From Doris montereyensis (taxonomy: Eukaryota; Mollusca; Gastropoda; Nudibranchia; Dorididae), in assembly GCA_037039925.1 (NCBI GenBank), contig JAXRKP010001022.1, positions 98,501 through 162,500 of the forward strand: a stretch of DNA of 64,000 nt, read 5' to 3'. Of this stretch, positions 1 through 12,499 are shown one piece after another. The notes beneath the pieces are model-generated. The model was not told the DNA's origin. It saw only the letters and a program-made list of their open reading frames with translations, and ran no database searches. How positions within the stretch are numbered: the first letter of the stretch is position 1; each line of letters begins with the position of its first letter. A program made the translations under genes and the position numbers.

Positions 1-70
1 GGTTCTATGAAAAATTCTATAAATTCTTCAAAACTTTATAAAATCTTCTATGACTTTCTCCCTTTGACAG

Positions 71-270
71 GAGCTGAGGTGGGCGTTAGCACGTCTCGAA
101 TTCATGCCCGTGGTCCAGTTGGCCTGGAGGGCCTCATGACCCACAAGTGGGTTTTGGCTGGCTCGGGCCAAGGAGTCGGAGAGTTCACCTCTGGGAAACT
201 ACAGTTTGTTCATGAGAACATTCCAGTTGAAGCAAATGAAGAGATTCTGTCATCTACTGCTAATGAATAA
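71..270 (+). CDS. ALDH18A1: Delta-1-pyrroline-5-carboxylate synthase, last coding exon (partial gene)
   Basis: This exon encodes the extreme C-terminus of P5CS, the bifunctional mitochondrial enzyme (glutamate 5-kinase plus gamma-glutamyl phosphate reductase) that makes P5C for proline, ornithine and arginine synthesis. The peptide begins [20 protein letters not shown], which is nearly identical to the conserved end of the reductase (aldehyde-dehydrogenase-like) domain in animals. The tail [11 protein letters not shown] is typical of the family's divergent end. A pyrimidine-rich tract and AG at 69-70 give the acceptor. The first glycine codon is split, with one base in the previous exon (phase 1). 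The stop TAA is at 268-270. All earlier exons lie outside the window to the left. The frame is intact. The open frame before base 71 is intron. Confidence 0.93.
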
Positions 271-1160
271 GAATTTCTTCCATCGTGTAATTTTTTTGTT
301 CACACTGTGTTCCTTTTTCATAACTTACATTTGAGAAATTACTTGATTCTTCAAAGTTGCTATGATGAGCATAAAGCATTACGATTATAGGTTTTTAACT
401 ATACTTATACATTCTCATATGAATTATGCTCACTGATAGATAATCTTAATGATCTACTGCATTGCCAGAAGCCTTAGAGAATGAATGCCACTTGCTCCTT
501 CCTATTCTTATCATTTTTTTCTCCATTTGTCCATCAATTCCCCATGGATAAAAGAGTAAAATGTCAAGTATTGCATTGGTAGTCATAATGTTGTCTCCCA
601 GCTTATATTAGTCAAGCCCATATCATTTACATCTTGCTGGGAACAGCCTGTAAACATGCTATGAAGAGGAAGTTCGTTAATGATGAGCTTTAATATCTGA
701 GATAGTCAAGTAATGCCTGAATCACATTAATCATATGATTAACATTGTAAATATATAATTAAAATTAGAATGAGTTGAATGATTAGAAATTATCTGCACC
801 ATGGTAATGTCTTGGATCATACATTTTGTCTGGTTGTGACCATTGGAGGTTTTTTAAAAAGTTGATCTACTAACAATAGTGCTTGAATATGTCACTTACA
901 TTACATTTACCTATTCATTAACTTTTGAAGTGTCCAAGACCTAGCATTTAACATTCACCCCATACACTTAAAGTATTTTACCATATCATTGTGTTGAATC
1001 TCTCAGGTGTCTGCATATAACAGAGAATAAATGTCATGATATCTTATATTACTTGCTAAAGATTGCATTGACTCGCTTGATCCTAGGTCTAGGATTCCAT
1101 TGTGATGACACAGCCTTCTTGGGATTTTTAACAGTTTAAAAAGGAATTACACAAGTGATA
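271..1160 (+). other. ALDH18A1 3' UTR and downstream sequence
   Basis: AT-rich non-coding sequence follows the stop codon. A canonical AATAAA lies at 1026-1031, about 760 bases after the stop, and is a reasonable polyadenylation signal for the gene. No other coding potential is seen. The UTR extent is inference; transcript data would fix it. Confidence 0.45.
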
Positions 1161-1171
1161 AGACTAATTTC

Positions 1172-1443
1172 TGTAGCCGAGAAGTTAGGCTGCCGAACTT
1201 GGGATCATGAGGTTCCAGGTTTGAATCCTAATAAAGCTTGGTCCCGACATTGTGTTTGTTGGGAAAGACACTTGACATGCATTTTCCTGACTTGACCCAG
1301 ATACAAGCCTGGGAGTGAAAATCAGACTAGTACAGGAGTTGATTATTATCACTTGCTCCACTTCATGCTACAGAAACTGGGATAAGTTTCAGCTCTATGG
1401 GCCGTACAGGCCTTGAAGGAACTTGACTTACTTTTTTTACTAC
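1172..1443 (+). repeat. tRNA-derived SINE (family S1), near full length
   Basis: The tRNA-like head runs over about 1172-1240 and has an A-box-like GAGAAGTTAGG stretch and a B-box-like GGTTTGAATCC. It is followed by the block TTGGGAAAGACACTT, then a 3' block containing CAGACTAGT, GATTATTATCA, CTCTATGGGCC and CTTGAAGGAACTT, ending in a T-rich tail. The same order recurs at 21651-21942, and parts recur at 37300-37436, 41491-41650 and 53865-54070 (reverse). It is a Pol III-type retroposon copy, not a functional tRNA. Confidence 0.85.
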
Positions 1444-1539
1444 AAAAGCAGAACTCTACTTTCATATTGTATATTATTGCTTCATTTCATTCAACGGATT
1501 TTCCCAGAAAGACGAGAAATCCCATTGTGATATTATGGG

Positions 1540-1805
1540 CGTTAGGGCTAAAGTGTAGCAGAAGCCATGTTGATGACACCAGCCTTAAGACTAAAGTGTA
1601 ACAGAAATCATATTGATGACACCAGCCTTAGGGCTAAAGTGTAGCAGAAATCATATTGATGACACAGCCTTAGGGCTAAAATGTAGCAGAAGTCATATTG
1701 ATGATAATGATATCGGCCTTAGAGCTAAAGTGTAGCAGAAGTCATATTGATGATATCGGCCTTAGAGCTAATGTGTAGCAGAAGTCATATCATGATATCG
1801 GCGTT
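1540..1805. repeat. Minisatellite, about 51-bp unit, about five copies
   Basis: The unit is roughly TTAGGGCTAAAGTGTAGCAG followed by AAGTCATATTGATGA, with a variable CACCAGCC or TATCGGCC join. Copies start near 1545, 1590, 1632, 1673, 1717 and 1768. They differ by substitutions and by small GATGATAATGATATC-type expansions, so the array is somewhat old. It starts about 100 bases after the S1 SINE tail. Confidence 0.85.
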
Positions 1806-4190
1806 GAATGAGATAATAATGTCTTTCTACAATACTCACACACCTATTCATTTCATTCATTAAAATATCATTAATGATCACTGAAAAACCTTTTTATGAA
1901 AAATGTAGCATGAAGGATCCTTTGCAAAAAACATTTATTTCCTTATGTAAGTTTTAAAACATAATGATTTTTTCTTGTTTAATATGCGCATGAAACAAAT
2001 GAATAAATGAGATTATATTTTTGTAGTATCATGTTGACATGATAAAACAAAAGTTTTCCTATGACTAATAACTTATGACTAAAAATATCATTCTTTCATA
2101 TGTCCCCCGATGCTGTCTTATTACAGAGATGTTTTGTTTTTGTTTTTTAAATTTTGAAGAGTTATTCCTGCCTATTGCACATGAAGCCTGAATATCTTGT
2201 ACCAACTGGAAAAACAATGAGCTAATATTTTAACCAATGAAACTTCTTCTAATGACAACACATGAACTTTTGTGCTTTAAAAGAATTAATGCCAAAATAT
2301 CAGAGAGATAAAGCTGTACTATGTAAAACATCACTTCATCTACATTGTTGTTAAAGTGATTGGCTAATGCCATTGTTAATGCCTTCTTTCTTTTCCTTCG
2401 TTTACATCTCATGTCTTTCATTTTCATCTTGAAATCACTACATTATGGTCAACAGAGTATTCTAATTCTAAGGAAACGAACAAATAGTGAATGAGGATAT
2501 AAGAGTGGTTTATGTGTGAGGTCTTTACTTTATTAAAGCCCCGCATATTGTTTGAAATACAAAACAAAATACATATATCTATGATGGTAAAAGTGGCAAA
2601 CTTGTGTAAGAAAGTTGAAGTTTTGAGAAATTTGGAAAATATGTTTTAGGGTTTTTGTTGTGTTTATTTTTTTTTTTTTATTTTTTACTGTAAAAATTAT
2701 ATAATTGTTTTGTTCATTGATGTCATTGAATTCACTGATTAAATGATGGCCAAGAAAGTTACACATCTTCGTCTTTATTTGTAAGTAATGTAAGAAAGAA
2801 AGAAAGAAGGGTCTGTAGATAGATGTCTAGCCTACATTTATAGATTGAAAGTATTATGCTATTGTTCCATCTGCATTTTTTAAAGGGTTTTTTGGGGGTT
2901 GTTTTTTAAAATGAGTCTTTCCTCCCTATCACAAACTGTCACTATTATCTCCAAGTTTGTTAAGATCACAATTGAGTACTGAGTCGATGTCGAAAAAAAG
3001 ATAACAAATCAGTTTTACTCTCAAGGTTGAACCTGATTGAAATTTATCTATTTATTGGAAAGAGCAATATTGTACGCAAGTTTGACTCATTTAAATTCTT
3101 TGTACTCTAGCATCATAAAATTATTCTTTATTGACTCATGTATATATTCAATTATTTTGTTTTTCCGTGACATATTTGCTAATCCAAAACTAACATACTC
3201 TAAATAAATCATACTCTGTTAGATCCGGACATCTCAATATGCTATTTTAACTATTGAAAGGATTACAAATTATTTCTTCCGATAACTCCTGCATTAGTTT
3301 TTTTAGTGATCTTTCCTTAAAATTGTACTATAAAAAAAAAAAAAGCCAATATGATAAACTCAGACCTGTTGATATAATAGCATTAATAAAACATAATGAA
3401 CGAGGTATGACAGTTTCTTCTGTCTAAATTAAAGAATGTAAACATAGCTACTTTTTCAAGCTAAATGCTTGTCTACAGCCTCCAGACGGGCGGTTAGCGG
3501 CACTATTGGATGGTCCTACTTCTTTCCTTGCTTTCTTTCACTTATCTTTCATCTTGCTGGTCTAAATTCACCCTGAGATCACCGTAATGGTGGACAGGTA
3601 AATTCAGTGAAACAAAACAAAAACAAGCAAATACAACCTCCAGTTTTAGTCTTAGGAATATCATTTACAATTTGAGTAATCATCTGTCTTTTGCTTTTTT
3701 ATCTTTTTAAGATAATCATTGTATGTATTCCTAGTAATAGTTCAAATGTAAACGAATGTTTCATGATAGACAATCAAGAAAAAGAAACCCAGGAATAACA
3801 CTTGGGAATGCTGTATTGTATATTTACATGCAGAAAAGAAAAATAGATGACATGTGACATGTCTGAAAGTCATGGATGGTCAGCAATAACAAGAGCAAAT
3901 ATGACACTGACAGCACCTTTCACTCTTTATACTCAAATTTACTGGTAATGTGTATAGGTATTACATGTACATCCTTGTTATTTCATGTTATCCCAGACAT
4001 CATTGTTGATACAGATTTTGGTGATAGACATTAAAACATGACACATATTGTTTATTATAATAAGACTTCATTTTCTTTCTTTTAATGTACTTTGAAGAAG
4101 AAAAATCTGTATCCTAATTGTACATTTTTGGTCTAATTTTTTAACATTCCTGGAACTTGGTGGGGTTAGGCTTTCGGGGGAATGTTATTA
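1806..4190. other. Non-coding AT-rich DNA
   Basis: No exon with a recognisable protein is seen on either strand. Short open frames here are isolated, AT-driven and lack splice context. At about 3560-3620 lies a copy of a dispersed motif (CCCTGAGATCACCG then GTGGACAGGTAAATT) that recurs at 4565-4625, 13500-13560 and 57380-57425. Confidence 0.6.
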
Positions 4191-4195
4191 CCTTG

Positions 4196-4335
4196 TCTGT
4201 GGTCTTTTGTCAGACATTCAGCAGTTGAGAACATAAAGTCGTGGGTTGAATCCCACTTTCACAAGGCCCAACTTGCATCCTTGGGAAAGACACTTAAACA
4301 AATATTTCCTTGCCTATGAGTAAAAGCTATAACTG
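4196..4335 (+). repeat. Degraded tRNA-derived SINE
   Basis: A B-box-like GGGTTGAATCCCA at about 4246 is followed by CCTTGGGAAAGACACTTA at about 4278, the spacing seen in the S1 SINE copies. The head differs from S1 and the 3' block is not clear, so this may be an older or related family. Confidence 0.55.
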
Positions 4336-4564
4336 TGAGGAGATCTTATCGAAGGTTGAATTTGAACCCCTCATTCTGACTAATGCTACAGTTCGGTAGT
4401 ATATACATAGTCGTATATACAAATGTTAGGCCCTAATAGTGATGAAGATGAGACAAATACAAGGGAATAAACAGAGAAAAAAATGGCATCAGACATGATC
4501 AAACGGGAGGCCTCCTCATTAATGGTACTATTTTAGTATCGCCACAAAGGGAAAGAGCACAGCT

Positions 4565-4625
4565 GATTTTGTTTATTTCATTGAAATTTTCCACCATATG
4601 CGATGATCTCAGGGTGATAGTAAAA
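4565..4625 (-). repeat. Dispersed short repeat (CACCGCATATGGTG family)
   Basis: Read on the minus strand it gives CACCCTGAGATCATCGCAT then ATGGTGGAAAATTTCAATGA and an AAACAAA-type tail. This matches 3560-3620 (+), 13500-13560 (-) and 57380-57425 (+). The A-rich tail after the core suggests the 3' end of an unidentified retroposon. Confidence 0.6.
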
Positions 4626-4649
4626 TGAAAAATAAAAGAAAGGAAAGCA

Positions 4650-5004
4650 TAGCTGCTAACCTATTCGAATGGAAAAACAGATTCTGACTGCCCGAACTGA
4701 TTCTAACTTGCACGACGGTCCGTAATATTTCAGAAAACATAGATGATTTAAACTTAAATTAAGTCCCTTTACATTAAATAACAAAAACTCCACCAATCAC
4801 TGTTTTTTCTGACGTGGTGCAATGGTCATTTTGTGAACTCAGAATTGGTGTCTCCGGACATCCACCCCAATCTCTCTGAATCTCTGCTGTTAACTGAAAG
4901 TTTCTTCTTTTAGTTTTTTTAAACAGTTAACCCTCATATAAGTAAGGTAAATATGGACTTTCGGGCTCAAAAGCCAAGAAAAAACATGTAGTAGTTGGCA
5001 GCTA
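4650..5004. mobile_element. MITE family M1, copy 1
   Basis: Terminal inverted repeats are TAGCTGCTAACC on the left and AGTTGGCAGCTA on the right. Inside are CTCTGAATCTCTGCTGTTAAC, CCCTCATATAAGTA and GGTAAATATGGACTT blocks. Copies at 12172, 28100, 46997 and 55256 share these blocks in the same order or reversed. No transposase frame is present, so this is a non-autonomous DNA element. Confidence 0.75.
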
Positions 5005-5104
5005 TGGGAAAGACAAAGGACCTGTCAACAGCACCAGCCAGCATCCCACAAGCAGAACGAACCATGCCATGTGCTCCCCTTGTCTCTTCAGGATTTTGCA
5101 TAAT

Positions 5105-5165
5105 TTCCAGCTCTATAGACTTTTACTTTTAGAGCTAGAAGGAACTTAATTTTTATTACTTCCTC
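5105..5165 (+). repeat. SINE 3' tail remnant
   Basis: CCAGCTCTATAGAC followed by GAAGGAACTTAATTTTTATT resembles the 3' block of family S1 (CTCTATGGG, GAAGGAACTT, T-rich tail). The head and centre are missing. Confidence 0.45.
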
Positions 5166-5199
5166 CTGCTTGCAAGAAATTAAAAATTACGAAATAAAA

Positions 5200-8100
5200 C
5201 AGCATAAAGGGGAAAATTTATTAGAAAAAGAAGTACGTAATCGAACCATTTCATCAATTTAGACTCCATGCTTCGGTCTTAAAATGTTTTCACTATTCGT
5301 CTGAAAAGGGATTTCTGTTATAAGAGAAAACATTTCTTTTTTTCAACCCTTTGAGATCCATGAAGTAAAAGTGAAAAATTAAGTTGAATTAAATCAATAT
5401 TTTATAAAGATGTGATGAACGGAAAGTTCAAATTGGTTTCCTGTCTACCTTACAAGAACAGTCAATGTCTAATCTGACGCCTGATGTATTTATAAAGAAT
5501 AACTGAACCAACAGATGTCATTGTTCTGATATTGAATAAAGATAATAGTTAATGAAAGAAGACAAAAAACCCAAGAAACATGTCACTCAACTGATATTTT
5601 ATTGAAACACTGCGTACTGACTGACAAAATTTGTTTAAACATTTTAAAATCCGTTTTTCCATGAATTCAGGGGGCATTTTAGTAATGGCCAAAAATTCAA
5701 GGTAAATACATTTCTGACAAAAAGAGTGCTGTTCTGTAATGAGGATTTATATTGAGTTTCATACTTTATACTTTAACTCAAAATTCACACAAAATTTTTA
5801 ATTTATAGTACAGAATTTTCAGTCACAGCTATGAAATTCTGAAAAAAAATTCTCTTTGACAGTGTACTCTAATAGCATGAACAATATGTAAGTAACATAT
5901 TAACTGCCATTGAAATAGTTCTATTAACACCTAATTGTTTGTAAATAATTGTGATTCTAACTATACAAATAGGTGTGTCTTAACCTAAGGAATATTATAT
6001 TCATATTTTCTCAACAGTCTACGATATACTTAACAATACACTGAGTTCAAAATACCCTACAAGTAAGCACTATAAGATAAATGTTATTGTTTAATTATAT
6101 CATTCAATTTTAATTATGCCTTACATACAGTAAATTAAATCTATTAATTCTAATTATTTTCATACAATCTATTTAACATCCTTTTCACATTTAAAATATG
6201 CAACACATGCAAAGCAAACACTTTTATATCATAAACCATACACACACAAACACACATTTACAAAAAGTATTATCACATTCATGCAAAGAAATTTGCCCTA
6301 CAAATTCAGATATCCTGATAGCAGCATGAAAAGATGGAAGTGCCTCTTTTAATTTGTTTTCTATCTTATAACTTTAAAAGTATTCTGAATTTTGATTAGA
6401 AGTAGCTTTAAATCTTAAATTTATCAAACCCAAAATACATGGAAAAAGAAATAAACAAAGGCCAAATGCAAAGCAAAATAAAACATTGAAAAATGTTAAA
6501 GATTTACTTTCACTAACTGATCTTTGTTGACAATACATTGGCTTTCAGTGATATAAAAAAATTGACTTTACATACTTTTAGATTTCAAAGAAAACATCTC
6601 AGGTGAAAAGGTTGATTTCAGTTAAAATTAAAAGTAAAAGCTAGATGGTAGCGAATAGATACATAAGATGGACAGAAAAGAGAATATTAGCATAAGCCAC
6701 TACACACACAATCCCGGCTAAATGTAAACTATATGGCAACCAGTAAATGGGGCATTAGTAGTAATAGTAAGCATAAGACCAATAAAACTTTTGAGCACAA
6801 GGAATCTCATTTCACTGTAAGGAAAGTAACAGTGTTTATGAAAATTGGTGTTTGACAAACAATATTGTTATGACAATGTAAACAAATGAAAACGTAACCT
6901 TATGTAATATCTATATTATACAAAAGAGGTAATAGTTATTTCTTTTAATGAAAATTGTAATAATGAAGAGATATAGACATCTATAACATCAAAGATTAAA
7001 TAAATCAAGGTTTTTTTTGTTTATAATAAGATACACATCTTCCACTACAGAGGTCAAAAGAAAGAAAGTATAAGACTATAGCTTCACAATAAAACAATGG
7101 AGGTAAACTGGTCAAAAATGTATATACTTTTTCTAGACATGACATGAAAAAGAGAACAAGAAAAAAATTCCACTCACTCAGTTATGAACATTTTCACTTT
7201 CAAGCAGAATATACTTTCGGGTGCAGTAATCTTGTTCTTGGAAGATTCTTCACCGAAGTCGTTGATATCATTTTTTTTTATCATAAAGCACAACCGTCAA
7301 ACCTTAATTGGGAAGAGTGTCTTGACGTTACAAGTAAAAGTCAATCCAATTCCAATGTTCAATGATATGGCACAGAATTGTTGAAGATAAATATTCACAG
7401 AGCTAGCTTATGAGGATTTGAATGCACTGTGAAGAAAAAGCGAGAGTCTAGGCCTAAAACCCTCTTTTAGGCTCTAAATGTTGTTTTATTTTGTGTAGAC
7501 AGCATTTTTGACTAGCAAGTGTTCGAGTAAGCATGAAGCAAAGACTTGCATAAAATAAGGTACAATCATTCACTTTGGAAATTAGCATTATTTTATAAAT
7601 CTATCTCATAAGATTTGTGCAATAGTATATGTAGCAGCAATGATTCATGCAGCACAATTAGACAGCGTGAGGTAGACATAAAAATAATTTTCATGATTGT
7701 ATGACTTAGATAATAAATGACCCTGGAATTTCTGAGACAAATATCATTCACACAGGACCACTCTGATTCACTATCATAAATTTAATTTGAATTTCTTTCA
7801 TTTACCAGCTTTCTTGAAGATCTAAGATAAGCTAGACATTTTAAAAAAGAAAGAAATAGGATTCAACAAGGAAATGCTTCAACTTACAATAAGTTTTCAT
7901 ACTAACTACTATGCCAGTTAAATAACTAAAAGAAAACACCACACATTTATAACGATATTAATAATGATACTAAGACAAACACAATGAACAGAAAAAAGAT
8001 GAACTTTGACACAAAAACTAGGGCTGTTTATTTATTTTGAAATGCATATTCTTTAACTACAACAAATGTCATATAATCATCCCTATACAAATGCATATAA

Positions 8101-11100
8101 TACTCGATACAAATCTTTAAAAAAATGACAATGAAGGAAAGAAACTCCAAACTCAACCAAAAACTTTTACCGCAACACATACACACATGTACAGAGCAAA
8201 AAGTTCATAGCGATCCCAGGAGGAACAGTCAATGTTAAAAGCTACAGCTTAAAACGCTTAATAAAGAGGAATATATACTACAATTGACTAATGCAACATG
8301 AGCCTATTCTATATGGTCACAAATGTACAAATATCTTGTAGAGTTTGCAGACCAATAACATATATAAAAAACTAGGTAACACCTATCAAGAAGCATACAC
8401 ACATTTTAAAAAAAGGAGGAAAAACAGAAAAAAGATGAGGAAAAATATGTGAGGACAGTATGGTTACTCATTTCTCCCGTCTTATCACAAATTGGTACGA
8501 GAACAAGAACTTCACGAATATCTTGCTTTAACAATAACATTAAAATATTATGGGAGCATTACGAAAAAAATAAAAACCAAAACAATCCATTCAGATCCTC
8601 TTTATTAAACAATATATCATGTAATATCCTCATTTTAAAAAACAAGTCTTTTGCAACTTTAATAAAAATGAAAATTGAAAAAAGAATCCACAAAGAAAAG
8701 AACTTTGATTTTCTAAGAAAATACCCAAAACACAACACATTCAAACTGGTGTAATATTAACCCACTTCAAATGCTTGATCAGCCATGTTTATTTATCAGT
8801 CTTTTTTTTTTTATTATCCCAAATTCATAAAAGGACAAAGAAATTTCTCTACAACCAGCCTTAAGATCTGATTAAAAATAATCTAAGCACTTTATTGAAA
8901 AAAAAATGTAAGGAATAGAACAAACAAACAAAAAAAAAAAGAAGAAAAAAAAAGGGGTAGAGCAATCTTTTCAAAATATACTCATCTATAACACAGTACA
9001 GTACTTAATGCCAGATTTCAGCATGCTTTTGGGAGGAGCCGAAAAGCGTACAGAAATCCAGTGTCGATGGGAGGTAACCCATGTAACTAGGCCCCACCCA
9101 TGTTGTGTGGACGGGTAGATCTAGTAATAATTATCTGATTACTATATGTACTGTAATTATTAACATTGTTAGATGCACGCATAGCTCCTACTGTCTCCCA
9201 CCTTCTCCACCGATCGCAAAGGTTACACAATGCTGCATGACCACTGTCGACGATGCCGTGGGCACCCTGCCCCCAATCCCTATCACGATCACGGTATGCG
9301 TCGCAGACTGGATGTCAAAGGTGTCTGCAGTTAAGTTTGCACTCATTGACACACGTGTTTTGAATAATTGTTTAAAGAGGGACTTTTCACACCAACGTAT
9401 TGTCACAAAACAACGTGCCGTAATGTGTACAGTAATACAGACTTATTATATACATGGGAAAATTCTGTCAATCGACTTCAGGGTGCTGTACTGCAAAGCG
9501 TGCAGAAATCCGGTGACTTCTGTACCTCGGATTTCCTTTTCAGTGACAATGGAATGATAAAAGGAGAGAAAAGAAAAGGATAGGCTGTTGAGTTGAGAGG
9601 CGTCGCAGAGAGAACTTTTTGGTTTAATTTACAACTATTATACATATTATATGTACACGCCTATAAAGCACATGACTAAAACATTTATAGCAGGCATTTG
9701 CATAGCGAATAAAACAGAATGTGAACATGTTTAAACGTTTTAAAATTCTGTTCAAAGGCAATGAAAATGTGAGATAAACAAGCAAGTGAATAAAGAGACG
9801 AAACTAAACCATCAAGATAATAGAGAACAGAAGCAAAACATACTACAAATTAGTTGCCATGTCTAAGAATATAAAAGAGACAGGAAATCAACCACATGCT
9901 TCATTCGAAAATAACTGCTCCTATGACACTTGATGATTTTGGGAATCCTTGTAAGGAAAATGGATGGAAATCACAAAAAGTTAAACAAAAGGGATTAAAT
10001 AACTGATAAAACAATTGAGTCTAAAAACACCAGGCAAAATCAAAAGAGAAAAATGGCACTTTAATTCTTATCACATGCTCTACCAGTACCACAATCTGAA
10101 AAGGCTGCCATAGCATTGTTTAAGCAACCCTTTTTCATACTTACCAACGCCAGAACCATAACAGGGGCAAAAAATAAAATAAATAAAATGCTGTAGTTAC
10201 ATTCGGACAAAAGAATATTTTTTACACAAGTTAGAATTGATCACATCATTTAAATGGTAGTCTTCACTCTGAAATAAAAACTGCCCGTTTGGTAAAGTTT
10301 AAAGAAAAAAGTTTATAAAATATTATAGATACGAAATTTGAAGATCATAAAACTTATTTTCATGACTGGGGATTGAAGTTATAATCTGAGATAATCCTGA
10401 ATACCATTTCTGGCTAATTGGCAAGTATGCATACATCTTTCATGAAGCAAGTAGCAATGGAGAAGTAAAGGTAAATCTTGAATGCTGGGCATGGCTGGCA
10501 TAAAGTTAAGCTAGTCTCATAGGAATATACTATGCCAACCCCACAGGCTGTGATCTTAGGGTGAATGATAAGGAGATGGCAAGATGCAAACCCATGCATA
10601 AAAAAAGAAAAGAATGAAAACAAGAAGAAGCAGAATACACTGTCAAAATTTGCTAGTAACCTACGATGTGTGGATTAATGTTTGATCCATCTTCAGGACA
10701 CATAAGGAAGAAGGAAGGATCTGCACATGAAGCTGGCTTTCTATGATTAACTGGTAACTGTGGTTGCATTGAAATGATTATGTCCCTGACAATATGTAAC
10801 CATGACAACCAGATGGCTTCCTAATTAGCAAAGTAAGAATACATTAAACTAGATTCTTTCAAAACCAATTGAAGATTTTTTCAAATTTGAAGATGGGAAT
10901 ATTATGAAATTTGAAATGGGCTGTACGATAAAATCAAACATGCCTTGTTCATATAATTTTTTGTAAGGTTCATAATACACTGTTACTTTTTACAATTATC
11001 TTTTATAAAATTATGAGAAAAACATATGGCAACATTTAAAATACATATTTAACACAAGAATTTCAAAAAGGGTGGGGAAAAAGATTGTGGTTATTTGAAA

Positions 11101-12170
11101 TTGGCCTAAGATAGTAATAAACAACACAATAAAGTAGTTAATTAGTTACGAAACAAACAGAATGAGAAAAAACATATTCCATAACACTATGTTTAAGACC
11201 ATGAAAAGCTTACAATTCAGCACACCATTTTCATTTCCCCCCCTCCCCTCTTTTTTTTTGGGTGGTAAATCTAGTTCCTTCTAGTACCAATAATACATCC
11301 TTATTTTTTTTTATTAATCAAGTAGAATACAAAAAGGATTAAACAGATAGTTGATATGGTAATTCATTATGTTCAGATAAGATCAAAAGTAAATATTGAC
11401 GGCTATTATTGGTACAAAATGTTCTGAAAAACGGTGAAAGACCATAATAAATTCCCACTGAGTGATTGTCATCAATGCGAGAAACAAGAATTATGCCCAT
11501 GAAGTTTGGTCGAGGTGGAAATTTAATACATTTCATCCTTATTTGTCTGGTGATAATATCACACACACTGGTAAATATTACATTCACTGGTGACATACAA
11601 GAATGACATCAAACTCCCTACAAGAGCTATTGTAACTAGTTAAAAGTGAAATTTATTGTTTTATATATCTAAGATTCCTATCTATTACAGAGACAAGAGT
11701 TAAAACTGGACTCAAACAAGAGGTGTAGAGTAATGTTTTGAGACAGAACACTGGGATTGAGTATGGATCACAAATCTCAGAGTAGATATGAAAACACAGA
11801 ATATAATATTTCCTCTATCTAACGAATTACTCTAGCCATGTGGAGTTGTTTACTATTTACAAACTAAAAAAAAATATGATTGGCTTGTGCCATCATACTA
11901 TGGCCATCGACCTACTCCTGTCTGTTTTTGTTATTTTGATTTTGGTCATGTGCAAAGCGATTCTTTCATCTTTGTCTTTCATTGTATTTCATATCTACGA
12001 TAAGTGAGTTTCATCAAAGTACACTTTAGTTGTATCATTTGTTTAAAGAACATTTTTGTCACTGTGACAAGGATAAGACTTTTCAAAATATTCTTCATCA
12101 TCTTCTAGAAAATTCCCATCTGAAGTAATAGCTAAAAGATATCCCTGCTTCCTTTAGTCTTACTCTAAAA
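5200..12170. other. AT-rich non-coding DNA between convergent genes
   Basis: No recognisable coding exon on either strand. Base composition and scattered TTTATT (AATAAA on the minus strand) are compatible with part being a long LETM1 3' UTR, but this is not demonstrated. At 9010-9600 there is a more GC-rich block holding a 150-codon open frame with no family signature and no intact complement. A 21-base near-repeat (AAAGCGTRCAGAAATCCRGTG) flanks it at about 9046 and 9496. Confidence 0.5.
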
Positions 12171-12171
12171 C

Positions 12172-12494
12172 GATGTTACCAACCTTTTCAAATAGTAAAA
12201 CAGACTCCACAATATTCCAGAAACAATGGTCACTTGGCTTGAATTAACTTAAGGTAAATGACAAAAAGTTTGCCGATTGTTGGCCTTTCTGGTGAAGTGT
12301 GATAGTAGTTTTTAAAAACTCAGAATGACGACTTCGACTTTAACACCAATTTCTCTGAGACTCTGCCATTAACTTAAGGTTTCTTTAAAATACAGTCAGC
12401 CCTCATATACATACTTTTCAAGGTAAATACAGACTTATGGACTCAAGCCAAAGAAACATACTAAACATTTTGTTTACCTACTGGTTGGCAGCTA
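12172..12494. mobile_element. MITE family M1, copy 2
   Basis: The right terminus CTGGTTGGCAGCTA (ending 12494) matches the M1 end. The left end GTTACCAACCTTTT is degraded. The internal blocks CTCTGAGACTCTGCCATTAAC, AGCCCTCATATACA and AAGGTAAATACAGACTTATG match copy 1 in the same orientation. Confidence 0.7.
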
Positions 12495-12499
12495 TACTC

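Noticed and set aside
9105..9557. 150-codon open frame as a gene
   Set aside because: No recognised domain, no intron or promoter context, and competing frames of similar quality overlap it.
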